Assembly: GCF_001518815.1 (NCBI RefSeq)
Contig: NZ_CP013987.1
Coordinates: 2,812,501 to 2,876,500, forward strand
Source of the DNA: Pseudomonas oryzihabitans
GTDB taxonomy: Bacteria; Pseudomonadota; Gammaproteobacteria; Pseudomonadales; Pseudomonadaceae
DNA length: 64,000 nt
Reading direction: 5' to 3'
Each line of letters starts with the position of its first letter. Positions within the stretch are counted from its first letter, which is position 1. Made by a program: the position numbers and the translations under genes. Under the pieces are notes generated by a model. It was not told the DNA's origin. It saw nothing but the letters and a program-made list of their open reading frames with translations, and ran no database searches. Below, piece after piece: positions 15,035 through 24,340 of the stretch.

Positions 15035-17506
15035 TCAGTGCGCCCGCTGGCCGCCCACCCCGGCCTCTGGCAAGGGCTGCCAGCCCCCCGCCGTGCGTTG
15101 CTCCAGGCAGGCCGGCGCTCCATCGAGACGCAGCAGGTACAACCAGCCATTGCGCACCAGATCCCGGACCACCGCGTGCGCCGCGATCACCTGGTCGATC
15201 ATCGCACGGGGCGCCTCGATCACCACGTGCAGGCGTAGCGGGCGATGCACCCACTGCTGGCCATCGTGCAACGACTGACGGGCCAGACCGATACGCAGGT
15301 CGCCGCCGTTGCCCTCGAACACCCCGATATGGCCGCCGACCACGTTGTGCAGCAGCTTGTTGCCGCTGCCAAAGCGCAGGTTGTCGGTGGTCGAGGTGAA
15401 GTACTGCAGGTTGATCCAGTGCGCCACCACCATGGGCGCCGTCATGATCAGCTCCAGTACCCGGCCGTCCCCATCCTGCCGCCAGTCGTAGTCATGCAGG
15501 AAGGCACGCCCCTGCAGGTCCACGCCGCGGGTGCGGGCACGCGGCGCGGCGATGAAGGCGGCATTGCCGGCCAGGCCCCATTCGGGCCGGGTTTGCGCCC
15601 AGTCACGGGCACGCCGCCGCAGCCGCCCGAGCAGCTTGTCCGGCTGCTCACGCAGCGGCGCCAGGCCCAGGGCGGCGGCCCGCTGACGACGCACCTCACG
15701 GCTGGCAACGTCCAGCGCCGCTCGCAGACGCTGCCAGCCGGGCTGCAGGGCGGCGGGCAATTCCTCGTGGGCGAAGACCTGCACCTCGTCGGTGGTGGTG
15801 TTGTGCAGGCCAGCAAGGACCTGGCAGTGCGGCGGCAGGTCGAGCCCACGTGCGCGCAGTCCCGCGCGGACCTCGCTGTCGTTGAGCAGGCGTGCCAGCA
15901 GACGGGCATTGACCTCGCCGCGCTGACCACAGCAGGCGCCGCAGTCGAGGCCGGCCGCCTGGGGATTGTTCGCGCTCTGGCTGCCGTGTCCGAGCAGTAC
16001 CAGCAGCGCCGGCATGGGCCCGCTGAGTCCCATGCCCTTGAGGATACGTGCGGCCAGATCGACCTGCTGTTGCATCGCCATGGCAGGCAGCTGGGGGTGC
16101 AGGCGTTGCCATTCGCCGCGGCGCCAGGCGATGCGCTCTGGTTGCGGCACACCCTCACTCACCCCATAGGTCCGTCCCAGCAAGGCGCCGGCGTAGCCCA
16201 GGCCAATACTCTCGACCAGGGTGAAGGTGGAAGCCGGCAACCGCTCGAACAGGCGCCAACCGCCCTGGCGCGCCAGACGATCCTGACGCACCGCCGCCAG
16301 TTGCCGATCCTGGACGGCATCGCCACTGCTCTCGCTGACCTGCAGCTGCGGGGCGAGCAGGCCCGGCAACTGCGGGCGCGTGGCGCTGGTGCCCAGGGGG
16401 GTGTAGGCGATGGGCAAGCCGAAGAAACCGGCGAAGCCGCCCGTCTCGAGTTCAGGGCACGCCTGCTCCAGGGCGCGCCTCAGCGGTTCGGAACGCACGT
16501 CGATGCAAAAGAACAGCTTGGCCAGCGGTGCCTGGGGCAAGGCTGCCGGGGCGCTCTGGCACAGGGCCTGTTGCAATTGCTCCTGCCAGGCCAGCTCATC
16601 GGCGCGCTGCCACAGCTGCAGCGCCTGCCAGTTGGCCGATGGGGGTTGCTGCAGCCGCGCCTGCCAGGCCGAGCGCCAAATTTGCCAGCGGCTATCAGCG
16701 TCGCGCCGACGATCATCCACCAGGCATTCCCAGGCGGCGCGGATGGCCAGCAAGTCGAGCAAAGTCTGGTCATCCCCACCCTCCAGCCTGGCCTGCCAGC
16801 GCCGGTAAGCGCACCAGGACGCCCAACCCAGGCTACGCAGCAACAGGCAATCGAACCAGGGCGCCCAGTCTTCCGCCGCCAAGCCCAGTCGCTGCACCGC
16901 CGCTTCCAGGACCGCCCGGGGCTCGGCGGGCAACTCGGCGATGCGCTGGTGCAGATCGCGACAGGCGCTGAGGACGGTCAGGCCGCGGTCGGCCAGCAAG
17001 CTGGCGTGCCAGGCCTGATAGAGTCCGGTACTGTTTGCGGGACGCCAGTCCGCTTGCTCGTGATCGAACCAGGCCGCGCAGCTCTGGCCAATCTGTTGGG
17101 TGATCAGGGTCGGCCAACCCGGGAGCGAACTGCGTGGCTCGGCGAGATCCTCCAGGAGCGGCAATCCCGGACAGGCCTCTGCGGAGGCATCCAGGGCCTC
17201 CAGCAGCCGTGCCGGCTTGCAGGACTCGCCCTGTTCGGCCAATGCCTGTTGCAGATGGCGTTCGGCGATACGGCCGTCTTGCCAGGCCTGGCGATAGTCG
17301 GCGGCGCTCAGGGTGAGGCGGCTACCGGCGCGCTGCCAGAGTTGTGCGGCAACGGTCTGCCAGGCCTGATCGCGACGTTCCCATAGCGGGCTGACCGCAA
17401 TCATTCGGTCCAGCGGCCAGGTCGGCGCAATGCGCGCGCAGGCCTGCCGCGCCACTTCGTGCAGGGCCTGGTATTCGAGGTCGGGCGTGGGTTCGAAGGC
17501 AGTCAT
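15035..17506 (-). CDS. dabA: DabA-type inorganic-carbon pump subunit (DUF2309)
   Basis: 823 residues, the usual length of the DUF2309/YbcC family. The carbonic-anhydrase-like zinc site of DabA is visible: Cys334 and Asp336 in FFCIDVRSE, His507 in LLGHGS, and Cys522 in GLDCGACC. DabA is a cytosolic peripheral subunit that hydrates CO2 to bicarbonate when coupled to the DabB membrane partner, driven by the cation gradient. The ATG is chosen because it forms an ATGA overlap with the dabB stop codon and is preceded by GGAG; the frame is open 17 codons further. A heterotroph would use the pump to supply bicarbonate to carboxylases at low CO2. Confidence 0.88.
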   Translation of the reverse strand: MTAFEPTPDLEYQALHEVARQACARIAPTWPLDRMIAVSPLWERRDQAWQTVAAQLWQRAGSRLTLSAADYRQAWQDGRIAERHLQQALAEQGESCKPARLLEALDASAEACPGLPLLEDLAEPRSSLPGWPTLITQQIGQSCAAWFDHEQADWRPANSTGLYQAWHASLLADRGLTVLSACRDLHQRIAELPAEPRAVLEAAVQRLGLAAEDWAPWFDCLLLRSLGWASWCAYRRWQARLEGGDDQTLLDLLAIRAAWECLVDDRRRDADSRWQIWRSAWQARLQQPPSANWQALQLWQRADELAWQEQLQQALCQSAPAALPQAPLAKLFFCIDVRSEPLRRALEQACPELETGGFAGFFGLPIAYTPLGTSATRPQLPGLLAPQLQVSESSGDAVQDRQLAAVRQDRLARQGGWRLFERLPASTFTLVESIGLGYAGALLGRTYGVSEGVPQPERIAWRRGEWQRLHPQLPAMAMQQQVDLAARILKGMGLSGPMPALLVLLGHGSQSANNPQAAGLDCGACCGQRGEVNARLLARLLNDSEVRAGLRARGLDLPPHCQVLAGLHNTTTDEVQVFAHEELPAALQPGWQRLRAALDVASREVRRQRAAALGLAPLREQPDKLLGRLRRRARDWAQTRPEWGLAGNAAFIAAPRARTRGVDLQGRAFLHDYDWRQDGDGRVLELIMTAPMVVAHWINLQYFTSTTDNLRFGSGNKLLHNVVGGHIGVFEGNGGDLRIGLARQSLHDGQQWVHRPLRLHVVIEAPRAMIDQVIAAHAVVRDLVRNGWLYLLRLDGAPACLEQRTAGGWQPLPEAGVGGQRAH

Positions 17507-19029
17507 GGGCGGGCTCCGGAGGGTGCCATAACGGGCTGCGGCGTGCGCGCCGGCCACAGGCGGAAGGTCAGACGGGTGACGTGTTCATCCAGGTAGAAGC
17601 CGGCGAAGGCCAGCGGATAGAGTCGCCGGGCCAGGGCGCCATGGGGATGGGCCAGAAGCAGGCCTTGCAGCAGGTAGAGGCCGAGCAGCAACCCCATCGC
17701 CAAGCCACTCAATGGCAGCGGTGCCTCGGCAAGGCGCTGGTCGAGCAGCCAGCCGGCCACCTGGTGCCAGAGCAGGTAGGCGCCCAGCAGTAGGCTGAAC
17801 ATGAGCAGCCCATGAACCCGCTGTCCGCGACCCAGGCACCAGGGCGCCAGGCCGATGGCCAGGATCGTCAGGGCCACCCAGGGCAGCGCAAGGTCCGGCA
17901 GCAGCCAGGCCCAGAGTCCCTTGACCCCTATCAGGGCCAGGGCCGCCAGCAGCAGCGCACGCACCAGGCCGCCCAAGTCGGGGACCGGCGTTGGCGGCTG
18001 CAGCGCCCGTTGCCGCGCGTGCGCCACCGTATCCCCGGCCGCCAGGAAGGCATGCGCCTTGTACAGCGAGTGGGCCAGCAGGTGCACCAGGGCCAGCTCG
18101 TACAGTCCCAGCCCACATTCCAGCAGCATCAGCCCCATTTGCGCGCAGGTCGACCAGGCGAGGCGGACCTTGATGCTGATCCGCGTCATCATCACCAGCG
18201 CCGCGAGGACCGCCGTCAGTCCCCCCACCAGCACCAGCAGGCTCTGCGCCGGCACGGCGACGGAAAACAGCGGCGCGAAGCGCAGCAGCAGGAAGCCACC
18301 CAGGTTGACCACCCCGGCATGCAGCAAGGCCGATACCGGCGTCGGGGCTTCCATCACCTGGATCAGCCAGCCATGCACCGGCAACTGGGCCGACTTGAGG
18401 ATCACTGCCAGGGCCAGCAGCAGCGCCGCCGCCTGCAGTTCCCAGCCGAGCTGACCGCTGGCCTGCACCTGGGCGGTCACGGCAGCGAGGATCTTCGTGA
18501 TCTGGCTGTCACCGCTCGCCTGTACCAACAGCAGGGTCGCCAGCAGCAGGCAGACATCGGCCAGGCGGCTGGCGAGAAATTTCTTGTGGGCGGCCACCAC
18601 GGCCTGAGGGCGGTCGGGGTAGAAGGTGAGCAACTGATGCAGGCACAGACTGGACAGGATCCAGGCACCGACCAGCAGGTACAGATTGGCGCTGGTCACT
18701 ACCGTAGCCACCGCCGCGAGGGTGGCAAGCAGCGCAAGCACATACCGCCTTTGCCCCGGCTCCCCCTCCAGATAGCGCTGGGAATACTCGATGATCACCA
18801 GCGCCAGCAGACCGATCAGCCCCGCCATCGCCAGGCCGAGGCGGTCGTGGTGCTGCCCGGCGAACACGGCCTGCAGCCAGGCGGCGAGGATCAGGATAAA
18901 GCCCAGATAACCAGCCACCCGGGCGGGCCACCAGAAGCGGCGAGGTGAAGTGACCAGCGCCACCGGCAACAGCGCCAGGGCATAGACCCAGGGCACTAGC
19001 GGCGCCACGGAAAACAGCAGGCTAGACAT
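17503..19029 (-). CDS. dabB: DabB-type proton-conducting membrane subunit (NuoL-like)
   Basis: 508 residues with about 14 transmembrane helices and the Proton_antipo_M fold of complex I subunit L: ESPTPVSALLHAGVVN-like sequence appears here as MEAPTPVSALLHAGVVNLGG, and HSLYKAHAFLAAGD is the conserved helix 7-8 motif. It lies directly upstream of dabA with a 4-bp ATGA overlap, so the two are translationally coupled and form the DabAB complex. AGGAG lies 8 bp before the chosen ATG. It carries the cation flux that powers CO2 hydration by DabA. A divergent NhaR-like regulator gene starts 103 bp away. Confidence 0.88.
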   Translation of the reverse strand: MSSLLFSVAPLVPWVYALALLPVALVTSPRRFWWPARVAGYLGFILILAAWLQAVFAGQHHDRLGLAMAGLIGLLALVIIEYSQRYLEGEPGQRRYVLALLATLAAVATVVTSANLYLLVGAWILSSLCLHQLLTFYPDRPQAVVAAHKKFLASRLADVCLLLATLLLVQASGDSQITKILAAVTAQVQASGQLGWELQAAALLLALAVILKSAQLPVHGWLIQVMEAPTPVSALLHAGVVNLGGFLLLRFAPLFSVAVPAQSLLVLVGGLTAVLAALVMMTRISIKVRLAWSTCAQMGLMLLECGLGLYELALVHLLAHSLYKAHAFLAAGDTVAHARQRALQPPTPVPDLGGLVRALLLAALALIGVKGLWAWLLPDLALPWVALTILAIGLAPWCLGRGQRVHGLLMFSLLLGAYLLWHQVAGWLLDQRLAEAPLPLSGLAMGLLLGLYLLQGLLLAHPHGALARRLYPLAFAGFYLDEHVTRLTFRLWPARTPQPVMAPSGARP

Positions 19030-19101
19030 CGTGCACACTCCTTGAACACCAGAGGCCACTAGTGTCGGGATGTGTACGAATTATTTAAAATAGATTGATA
19101 A

Positions 19102-19114
19102 GAACCTAACGTTC
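19102..19114. promoter_or_regulatory. possible LysR binding site between dabB and its regulator
   Basis: GAAC-N5-GTTC is a small inverted repeat in the AT-rich 103-bp divergent region, close to the regulator start, where LysR proteins usually bind for autoregulation. The site is short and could be chance. Confidence 0.3.
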
Positions 19115-19132
19115 ATTTTTGAAGAACCATCC

Positions 19133-20032
19133 ATGCGCCGACTTAATTTCCATCACCTGCACTACTTCTGGGCCGTGGCCAAGGAAGGCAACCTCACCCG
19201 CGCCGCCGAGGCGCTGCACGTTTCCCAGTCCGCGCTTTCCACCCAGATCCGCGTGCTGGAGGGCCAGCTCGGCCATCCCCTGTTCCTCCGCTCCGGACGC
19301 AGCCTGCGGCTGACCGAAGCCGGGCAACTGGTGCTGGACTATGCCGAAACCATCTTCGCCCTGGGCAGCGAATTGCAGAACACCCTGCAGAACGCTCAGG
19401 AGGCGAACCAGACGCTGCGCATCGGCTCCGTCGCGACCCTGTCGCGCAACTTCCAGGAAAACCTGCTGCGCCCCTTTCTCGGCCGTGAGGATCTGGTGCT
19501 CACCCTGGAATCTGGCGGTGTGGACGCGCTGCTGGAACGCCTGGCCCTGCACAAGCTGGACGTGGTGCTGACCAACCAGGCGGTCAGCGCCGACAGCCAG
19601 CGCACCTGGCAATGTCGCCTGCTGCATCGCCAGCCAGTGTGCCTGATCGGCCCGCCTCGCCAGGACAGCCGCCCCTTCGACGTGCACCGCGACCTGCAAC
19701 AGGCGCGGCTGATCGTGCCTGGTCGCAGCAGTGACGTGCGCAGCCAGTTCGAGGTCTATTGCAGCGGCCAGGGGCTGAGCCCGCTGATCTGCGCCGAGGT
19801 CGACGACATGGCCATGCTGCGCCTGCTCGCCCGCGACTCCGGCGACATGGCGCTGCTGCCCGCCGTGGTGGTCCAGGACGAACTGCGCAGCGGTGCGCTG
19901 CAGCTATACGCCGAATTGCCGGAGATCGCCGAGTGCTTTTATGCGGTGACGCTGCAGCGGCAGTTCAGGCTGAGCATTCTGGATGAACTGCTTGGGCAGA
20001 CGCCGGGACAGGGTGTGGCCTCAGCGCTTTGA
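19133..20032 (+). CDS. LysR-type regulator, NhaR-like, probable dabBA regulator
   Basis: 299 residues. The start RRLNFHHLHYFWAVAKEGNLTRAAEAL is very close in style to NhaR (a HLYYFW-AKEGS-RAAEAL pattern), followed by SQSALSTQIRVLEGQLG and a substrate-binding domain with LRIGSVATLSRNF. It is divergent from dabB. NhaR-type regulators often sit beside cation-transport genes, which fits a NuoL-like target. It likely activates dabBA under low CO2, alkaline or sodium stress; the signal is inferred, not seen. A short GC-rich hairpin (GCCGCC...GGCGG near 20037-20052) follows the stop and may end the transcript. Confidence 0.9.
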   Translation: MRRLNFHHLHYFWAVAKEGNLTRAAEALHVSQSALSTQIRVLEGQLGHPLFLRSGRSLRLTEAGQLVLDYAETIFALGSELQNTLQNAQEANQTLRIGSVATLSRNFQENLLRPFLGREDLVLTLESGGVDALLERLALHKLDVVLTNQAVSADSQRTWQCRLLHRQPVCLIGPPRQDSRPFDVHRDLQQARLIVPGRSSDVRSQFEVYCSGQGLSPLICAEVDDMAMLRLLARDSGDMALLPAVVVQDELRSGALQLYAELPEIAECFYAVTLQRQFRLSILDELLGQTPGQGVASAL

Positions 20033-20138
20033 GTAGCCGCCGTTCAGGCGGTACTTCTAGGCTTACCCAGGCGACCGCCTATCACGAGCTGCGGATGGCA
20101 AAGCTGCGAAGCGGGGCACGCCCTTCCCCATCCGCCTA

Positions 20139-20330
20139 GCCGCTGCAGTGCGAGCCCTGTTGTGCCACACCTCATCGAAGAAAAGCGCTAGATCCCTGCA
20201 AAGCAAAAGCCAGAACGGCTTGGTCGTGCCTGCGATATCAGCATAGCCACCCCACACGATGGCAATGCTGAATACATCGGCGGGCCGAGCTTCGGCACGT
20301 GGTGCAAGGCCGGCCACGAGCCAAGCAAGG
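20139..20330 (+). pseudogene. decayed copy of the rlhA promoter and 5' coding region
   Basis: This stretch aligns with 24572-24770, the promoter, leader and first ~50 codons of rlhA. A 29-bp block in the leader (20149-20177) matches with only five differences, and 20273-20292 is identical to 24717-24736 over 20 bp. Read in the corresponding frame, it ends in YIGGPSFG exactly as RlhA does, with the start codon lost and many substitutions before it. Since the match includes non-coding leader DNA, it is a DNA duplication and not a paralogous gene. It fills most of the 332-bp space between the LysR gene and the DUF1932 gene. Confidence 0.7.
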
Positions 20331-20364
20331 ACACCGTTCGCCCAGCGCTATGCTGAGTGACTGC

Positions 20365-21234
20365 CTACTTTACCACCCCATTCACCTTGAACAGCCAGTC
20401 GAAGGCCTGGTCAAGGGTAGGCGAAGCCGTTTCGAGAGGTTCCTTCGCCAGCTGGTCGGAGGTACGCGCGAATACCTCCCTGACCCCCGGCAACACCGCG
20501 ACCGGCATCTCGGCCACCCGCAGTTGGCGCTCCGCCTCTTCGACTTCCTTGAGACGACGCGGAGCATGCACGACATGCGTTCTGATCAGGGCGCCGAGAA
20601 AGTCTCTGAGCGACGCCTGGTCGATGTCGCTCAAGGCATCGTGGAGCTGTTCCGTGATGCCCTGCTTTTCCGCCGCCATGAAGCACTCGATGGTCAGGGC
20701 CTCCAGCCCCTTGGTGAAGACGCTGCGCAGGATCTTCAAGGCGGCGGCATCGCCTGCAGCGCCCCCCTCGACCGGCTTGAGCGGTGCGCCGGCTTCGGCG
20801 AAAAGGGCAACCGCGCGCTCCAGGCCGACGCCCGCGCCCAGCAGGTTGGTCCTAGCCTGCGTCAGCGCGATGGCACCCAGGATCGCCACGTCCACGTAGG
20901 GTATCGCGCGCTCGGCCGCGATGGCCGCAGCCTGCCTGATCTGCTGCGGATCCGCGGTGGTCATGTCGATGAACAGCGCACCCGCCTGCATAGGGGCGAG
21001 CGCCTGTTCGGCGACCTGAAGCGAGACGGTACCGAAGACGCAAGAGACGACGATGTCGCAGTCAGGTACCGCGTCCTCTATCGAGGTGAAGAGGGCCAGG
21101 CCATGCTCTTTGGCAAAATCCTGGGCTCTGGGTGACGGCTTGAGATCACACAATATGAGCTCGTGACCCGCTGCCACCCAAGGGTTCGCATAGGTGAGGC
21201 CCACTTCGCCTGCGCCGATAATCGCTATCTTCAT
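20365..21234 (-). CDS. NAD(P)-dependent 3-hydroxyacid dehydrogenase-like protein (DUF1932 C-terminus)
   Basis: 289 residues. The N-terminus MKIAIIGAGEVGLTYA is a Rossmann dinucleotide-binding motif (GxGxxG), followed by the 6-phosphogluconate dehydrogenase-like fold (FIDMTTADPQQIRQ). The C-terminal ~75 residues match the DUF1932 helical domain (LSDIDQASLRDFLGALIRTHVVHAPRRLKE). Family members oxidise beta-hydroxyacids. The gene is 14 bp downstream of an RraA-like gene on the same strand and clearly in its operon, so both should act on one organic acid. The usual catalytic Lys of the family is not obvious to me. The substrate is unknown. Confidence 0.8.
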   Translation of the reverse strand: MKIAIIGAGEVGLTYANPWVAAGHELILCDLKPSPRAQDFAKEHGLALFTSIEDAVPDCDIVVSCVFGTVSLQVAEQALAPMQAGALFIDMTTADPQQIRQAAAIAAERAIPYVDVAILGAIALTQARTNLLGAGVGLERAVALFAEAGAPLKPVEGGAAGDAAALKILRSVFTKGLEALTIECFMAAEKQGITEQLHDALSDIDQASLRDFLGALIRTHVVHAPRRLKEVEEAERQLRVAEMPVAVLPGVREVFARTSDQLAKEPLETASPTLDQAFDWLFKVNGVVK

Positions 21235-21248
21235 TTGCTATTCCGTAA

Positions 21249-21869
21249 TCAATGGGCCGCGTAGGCGCCCCGGTAGGTTCCAGCGGCAATTTGCGCCAGC
21301 ATGTCCGCTTCCTTGCGTTCGGTCGCCAGGCACCGATCGAGCAGCTCAGCGGCCTGGGCGATGGGAAAGGCGACGATGCCGTCATGGTCGCCCACGACGA
21401 GGTCACCCGGGGACACGATCATGTCGCCAATGCTCACCGGCACGTTGATCTCGCCAGGGCCGTTCTTGTAGGGGCCACGGTGGTAGCCGCCGCGGGCGAA
21501 GATGGGAAAGCTGCCTTTGCTGATCGTCGCCAGGTCGCGAATCGCTCCGTCGACCACCACTCCCGCGGCACCGCGCTTTTCCGCGATAGCCGCCATGATG
21601 TCTCCCATCAGGGCGCGACTCAGGTCTCCACCGCCATCGACCACCAGCACCTGACCAGGCACGAGGAGCTCCAGCGCCTGGTGGATGGCGCGGTTGTCGC
21701 CGGCGGGTACTTTGACGGTGAGTGCAAGCCCGGCCATGGTGCCTTCGATACGGTGGAAGGGCCGCAACGGGGCGCCAGGAAGCCGATCGAGACAATCGCT
21801 GATGATCGAGGTGGAGGTGCGGGCGAAGGCTTCGACCAGCGCGGTTGGACTGGAAGCGATGACGGTCAT
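21249..21869 (-). CDS. RraA-like / HMG-CHA aldolase family protein
   Basis: 206 residues of the RraA/dimethylmenaquinone methyltransferase-like fold: ISDCLDRLPGAPLRP near the start, GDLSRALMGDIMAAIA around residue 80, and VVDGAIRDL near 105, where the Arg-Asp pair binds metal and substrate in class II pyruvate aldolases (4-hydroxy-4-methyl-2-oxoglutarate / 4-carboxy-4-hydroxy-2-oxoadipate aldolase). True RraA regulators of RNase E are ~160 residues; the extra length and catabolic neighbours favour an enzyme. It is first in a two-gene unit with the DUF1932 dehydrogenase, divergent from a LysR gene. Confidence 0.8.
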   Translation of the reverse strand: MTVIASSPTALVEAFARTSTSIISDCLDRLPGAPLRPFHRIEGTMAGLALTVKVPAGDNRAIHQALELLVPGQVLVVDGGGDLSRALMGDIMAAIAEKRGAAGVVVDGAIRDLATISKGSFPIFARGGYHRGPYKNGPGEINVPVSIGDMIVSPGDLVVGDHDGIVAFPIAQAAELLDRCLATERKEADMLAQIAAGTYRGAYAAH

Positions 21870-21966
21870 GGGGGCTCCTCTTGTTGGATTACGTCGAGGA
21901 TAGGCCTGTGGCCAAATAGAAAAAGCGATATTAAGGTATGGTCATTCATGCCTGGAAGGAATGCTA

Positions 21967-22866
21967 ATGGTCACGCTTCGGCAATTGCTGGCGCTGCACT
22001 GGATCGAACGGCTGGGTACGTTCGAAAGGGCCGCCGAGCACCTCAACACAACCCAGTCGGCCATCTCGAAACGGGTGCAGGAGCTGGAGTCCTCCACCGG
22101 CCTGCAGCTGTTCGATCGCTCGCAGCGGGGTGCCCGTTTCACCGCCGAGGGTGAAGAGCTTCTGGTCATTGCCCGGGAGATGCTCGACCTGAGCGAGCGC
22201 ATCAGCTCGCTCAAGGACGGCAAGCACGTCACCACGCGCCGGCTGCGGCTCGGCGTCACGGAGCTCACCGCCTGGACCTGGCTACCTCGGCTGGTCACGC
22301 GCCTGGTCGAGGATTTTCCCGGGCTTACCGTGGAGCCCGAGGTCGACATGAGTCGCAACCTCCATGAACGCCTGATGGACGACCTGGTCGACCTTATCGT
22401 GATCCCGGATACCTTCACGGCACCCGAGGTCACCAGCGTGCCGCTGGCGACGGTGGAGAATGCCTGGATGGCGGCGCCGGGGCTGGTCCGCAGTTCGGGG
22501 GTGGTGAGCCTGGCAGAACTGGCCAGGTATCCCATGCTGATGCAGGGCAAGAAGTCTGGATCGGGGCTATTCGTGAATCGCTGGCTGCATGCACGGGGCA
22601 TCGAGCTGCCCAGGATTCTCTCCTCCGACAGCCTCACCGCCATGCTTGGACTGGCCTCGGCGGGCCTGGGCGTCACCTATCTGCCGCGCGAGTGCTTCCG
22701 GCCGCTGGTCGACGAAGGAAAACTCGCCATCGTCGAGACCGATCCCGAACTGCCTCCGGTCCCCTACATGGCGATGTATCGCAATGATCGGCCTTCGACC
22801 TTCGTGGCCGAGATCGCGACCTTGGCTACGCAGCTCTGCGACTTCACCAAACAGTTGCAGCGTTAG
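21967..22866 (+). CDS. LysR-type regulator of the RraA/dehydrogenase/MFS cluster
   Basis: 299 residues, starting MVTLRQLLALHWIERLGTFERAAEHL with the usual winged helix-turn-helix (TQSAISKRVQELES) and a C-terminal effector domain. Two ATGs lie 6 bp apart; the second is chosen because AAGGA stands at a normal 6-bp distance. It is divergent from the RraA-like gene across a 97-bp region and convergent with the MFS gene. It most likely activates both units in response to their substrate. A 7-bp-stem hairpin lacking a T-run (CTGCCGT...ACGGCAG, 22887-22907) separates it from the MFS gene. Confidence 0.9.
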   Translation: MVTLRQLLALHWIERLGTFERAAEHLNTTQSAISKRVQELESSTGLQLFDRSQRGARFTAEGEELLVIAREMLDLSERISSLKDGKHVTTRRLRLGVTELTAWTWLPRLVTRLVEDFPGLTVEPEVDMSRNLHERLMDDLVDLIVIPDTFTAPEVTSVPLATVENAWMAAPGLVRSSGVVSLAELARYPMLMQGKKSGSGLFVNRWLHARGIELPRILSSDSLTAMLGLASAGLGVTYLPRECFRPLVDEGKLAIVETDPELPPVPYMAMYRNDRPSTFVAEIATLATQLCDFTKQLQR

Positions 22867-22966
22867 CCCCGGACCGCCTGGCGGCCCTGCCGTCACGGGA
22901 ACGGCAGCGTGGTCGGTGGGCCCGATCACGCCGCGGACGCAACCCTGGCACTCCAGGCCCTTTCGG

Positions 22967-24340
22967 CTAGGCAGCAGCGGCTTCGGCAGGCGCGGTAGCC
23001 GGCTCGGAAATGGTCAGCACGAAGGCCAGGGCCGCCAGGGAGCAGACACCGAGGAAGATGAACACCGCCGTCCAGCTATAGCTGTCCAACAGAAAACCGG
23101 TGATCAGCGGCGCCATGGCCCCGCCCGCCTGGCCGGCGCTGTTGACGACCGACGCGGCGACCGGATAGGTCTTGCGAGTCGTCAGGCTCATCGAATAGAC
23201 CGAAAACGACGAGTAGCCGATGTTGAGCAGAAAGCCGGTACCGAAGAGCAACAGACTGACCGCGAGCAGGCCGTTGGGCGCATAGACCAGGGCGATCATC
23301 ATCAGGCAGGTGGCGACCGCGCTGATCATCATCGTGGGTTTGCGGCGGCGGTCCAGGATCCGGTCCGATAGCCAGCCGCCGACGATGTTGCCCAGCACGC
23401 CACCGACAAAGGGCAGCGCAGCGACGAAACCCACCTGCATCAGCTCGAAGTGCTTTACCTCGCCCAGGTATTTGGGAAGCCAGGCCAGCAGCACGTTCAC
23501 CACACCGGTCATGAGCAGATAGCCCAAACCGCAGCCCCACACGTTCCAGGATCTGAAGACGGACCGGGACGTCTCCAGGGTGGGCGTACGCTCATAACGC
23601 AGAACCCGGTCGAAGGTGCCGAAGTCCTTGTGTGTGCGGACCGCCCCATTCTGCGTGGTCGTCTGATCCTCGATATGTTCAGCCTCGGCGTCGCTCACCC
23701 GCTTGCAGGTCCGTGGATCGTTCGGGACCAGCCACCACCACAACAGCGCCAGCAGTACCCCAGGAACGGCGAAGGCGATGAACATGGTCCGCCAGCCATC
23801 CAGCAGGATCAGCGCAGCGCCTACCGGCGGCGCAATGACCGCCCCCATCTTCGCTGCAGACAAAAAGGCTCCGGTAGCCATGCCCTTCTCCCGCGGCGGA
23901 AACCAGCGATTGATGGTACTCAGCATGGAGAGCGGCAAGGCAGCCTCCGCCACGCCCAGGGCGGAGCGATAGAGCTTGAGCATGCCGATGCTGTGGGAGG
24001 TACCTATCAACAGCGTGACGACTGAGGTGAGCCCAATCGCGGCGGGAGCAACTACACGCACGCTGACTTTGCTGAGCAGAAAGCCGGCGGGTATCTGGCC
24101 AAGGGAATAGAACAGGAAGAAAGCGCTGACCAGCAGGCCTACCTCGGCATTGGTCGCACCGAACTCCTTCTGGATATAGGGCAACGCGATGCCGATATTG
24201 GCCCGATCGGCCGCCGCGAGCATGTACACGACCACGATGACCGCCAGCACCACCCAGCGATAGCGGGTCATGGACGCGGTCTTCCCAACCGCCCGCTCCG
24301 CTGTGCCAGGCGCTGCCTTCGAAGCCAAAGATTCGCTCAT
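22967..24340 (-). CDS. MFS transporter, anion:cation symporter (ACS) type
   Basis: 457 residues with twelve predicted helices. AADRANIGIALPYIQKEFG and FSLGQIPAG-like FFLFYSLGQIPAGFL in the first helices are signatures of the ACS family (hexuronate, tartrate, phthalate, 4-hydroxyphenylacetate carriers). It should import an organic acid with protons. It is encoded next to the RraA-like and dehydrogenase genes and their LysR regulator, and is the likely uptake system of that pathway. The central cytoplasmic loop (~residues 215-260) is longer than usual. It has its own upstream region facing rlhA. Confidence 0.87.
   Translation of the reverse strand: MSESLASKAAPGTAERAVGKTASMTRYRWVVLAVIVVVYMLAAADRANIGIALPYIQKEFGATNAEVGLLVSAFFLFYSLGQIPAGFLLSKVSVRVVAPAAIGLTSVVTLLIGTSHSIGMLKLYRSALGVAEAALPLSMLSTINRWFPPREKGMATGAFLSAAKMGAVIAPPVGAALILLDGWRTMFIAFAVPGVLLALLWWWLVPNDPRTCKRVSDAEAEHIEDQTTTQNGAVRTHKDFGTFDRVLRYERTPTLETSRSVFRSWNVWGCGLGYLLMTGVVNVLLAWLPKYLGEVKHFELMQVGFVAALPFVGGVLGNIVGGWLSDRILDRRRKPTMMISAVATCLMMIALVYAPNGLLAVSLLLFGTGFLLNIGYSSFSVYSMSLTTRKTYPVAASVVNSAGQAGGAMAPLITGFLLDSYSWTAVFIFLGVCSLAALAFVLTISEPATAPAEAAAA

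Noticed and set aside
15245-17386. 713-codon frame antisense to dabA
   Set aside because: Mirror of a GC-rich coding strand; low-complexity Gln/Ala/Gly-rich product with no motif, while the opposite frame is a clear DUF2309 protein.
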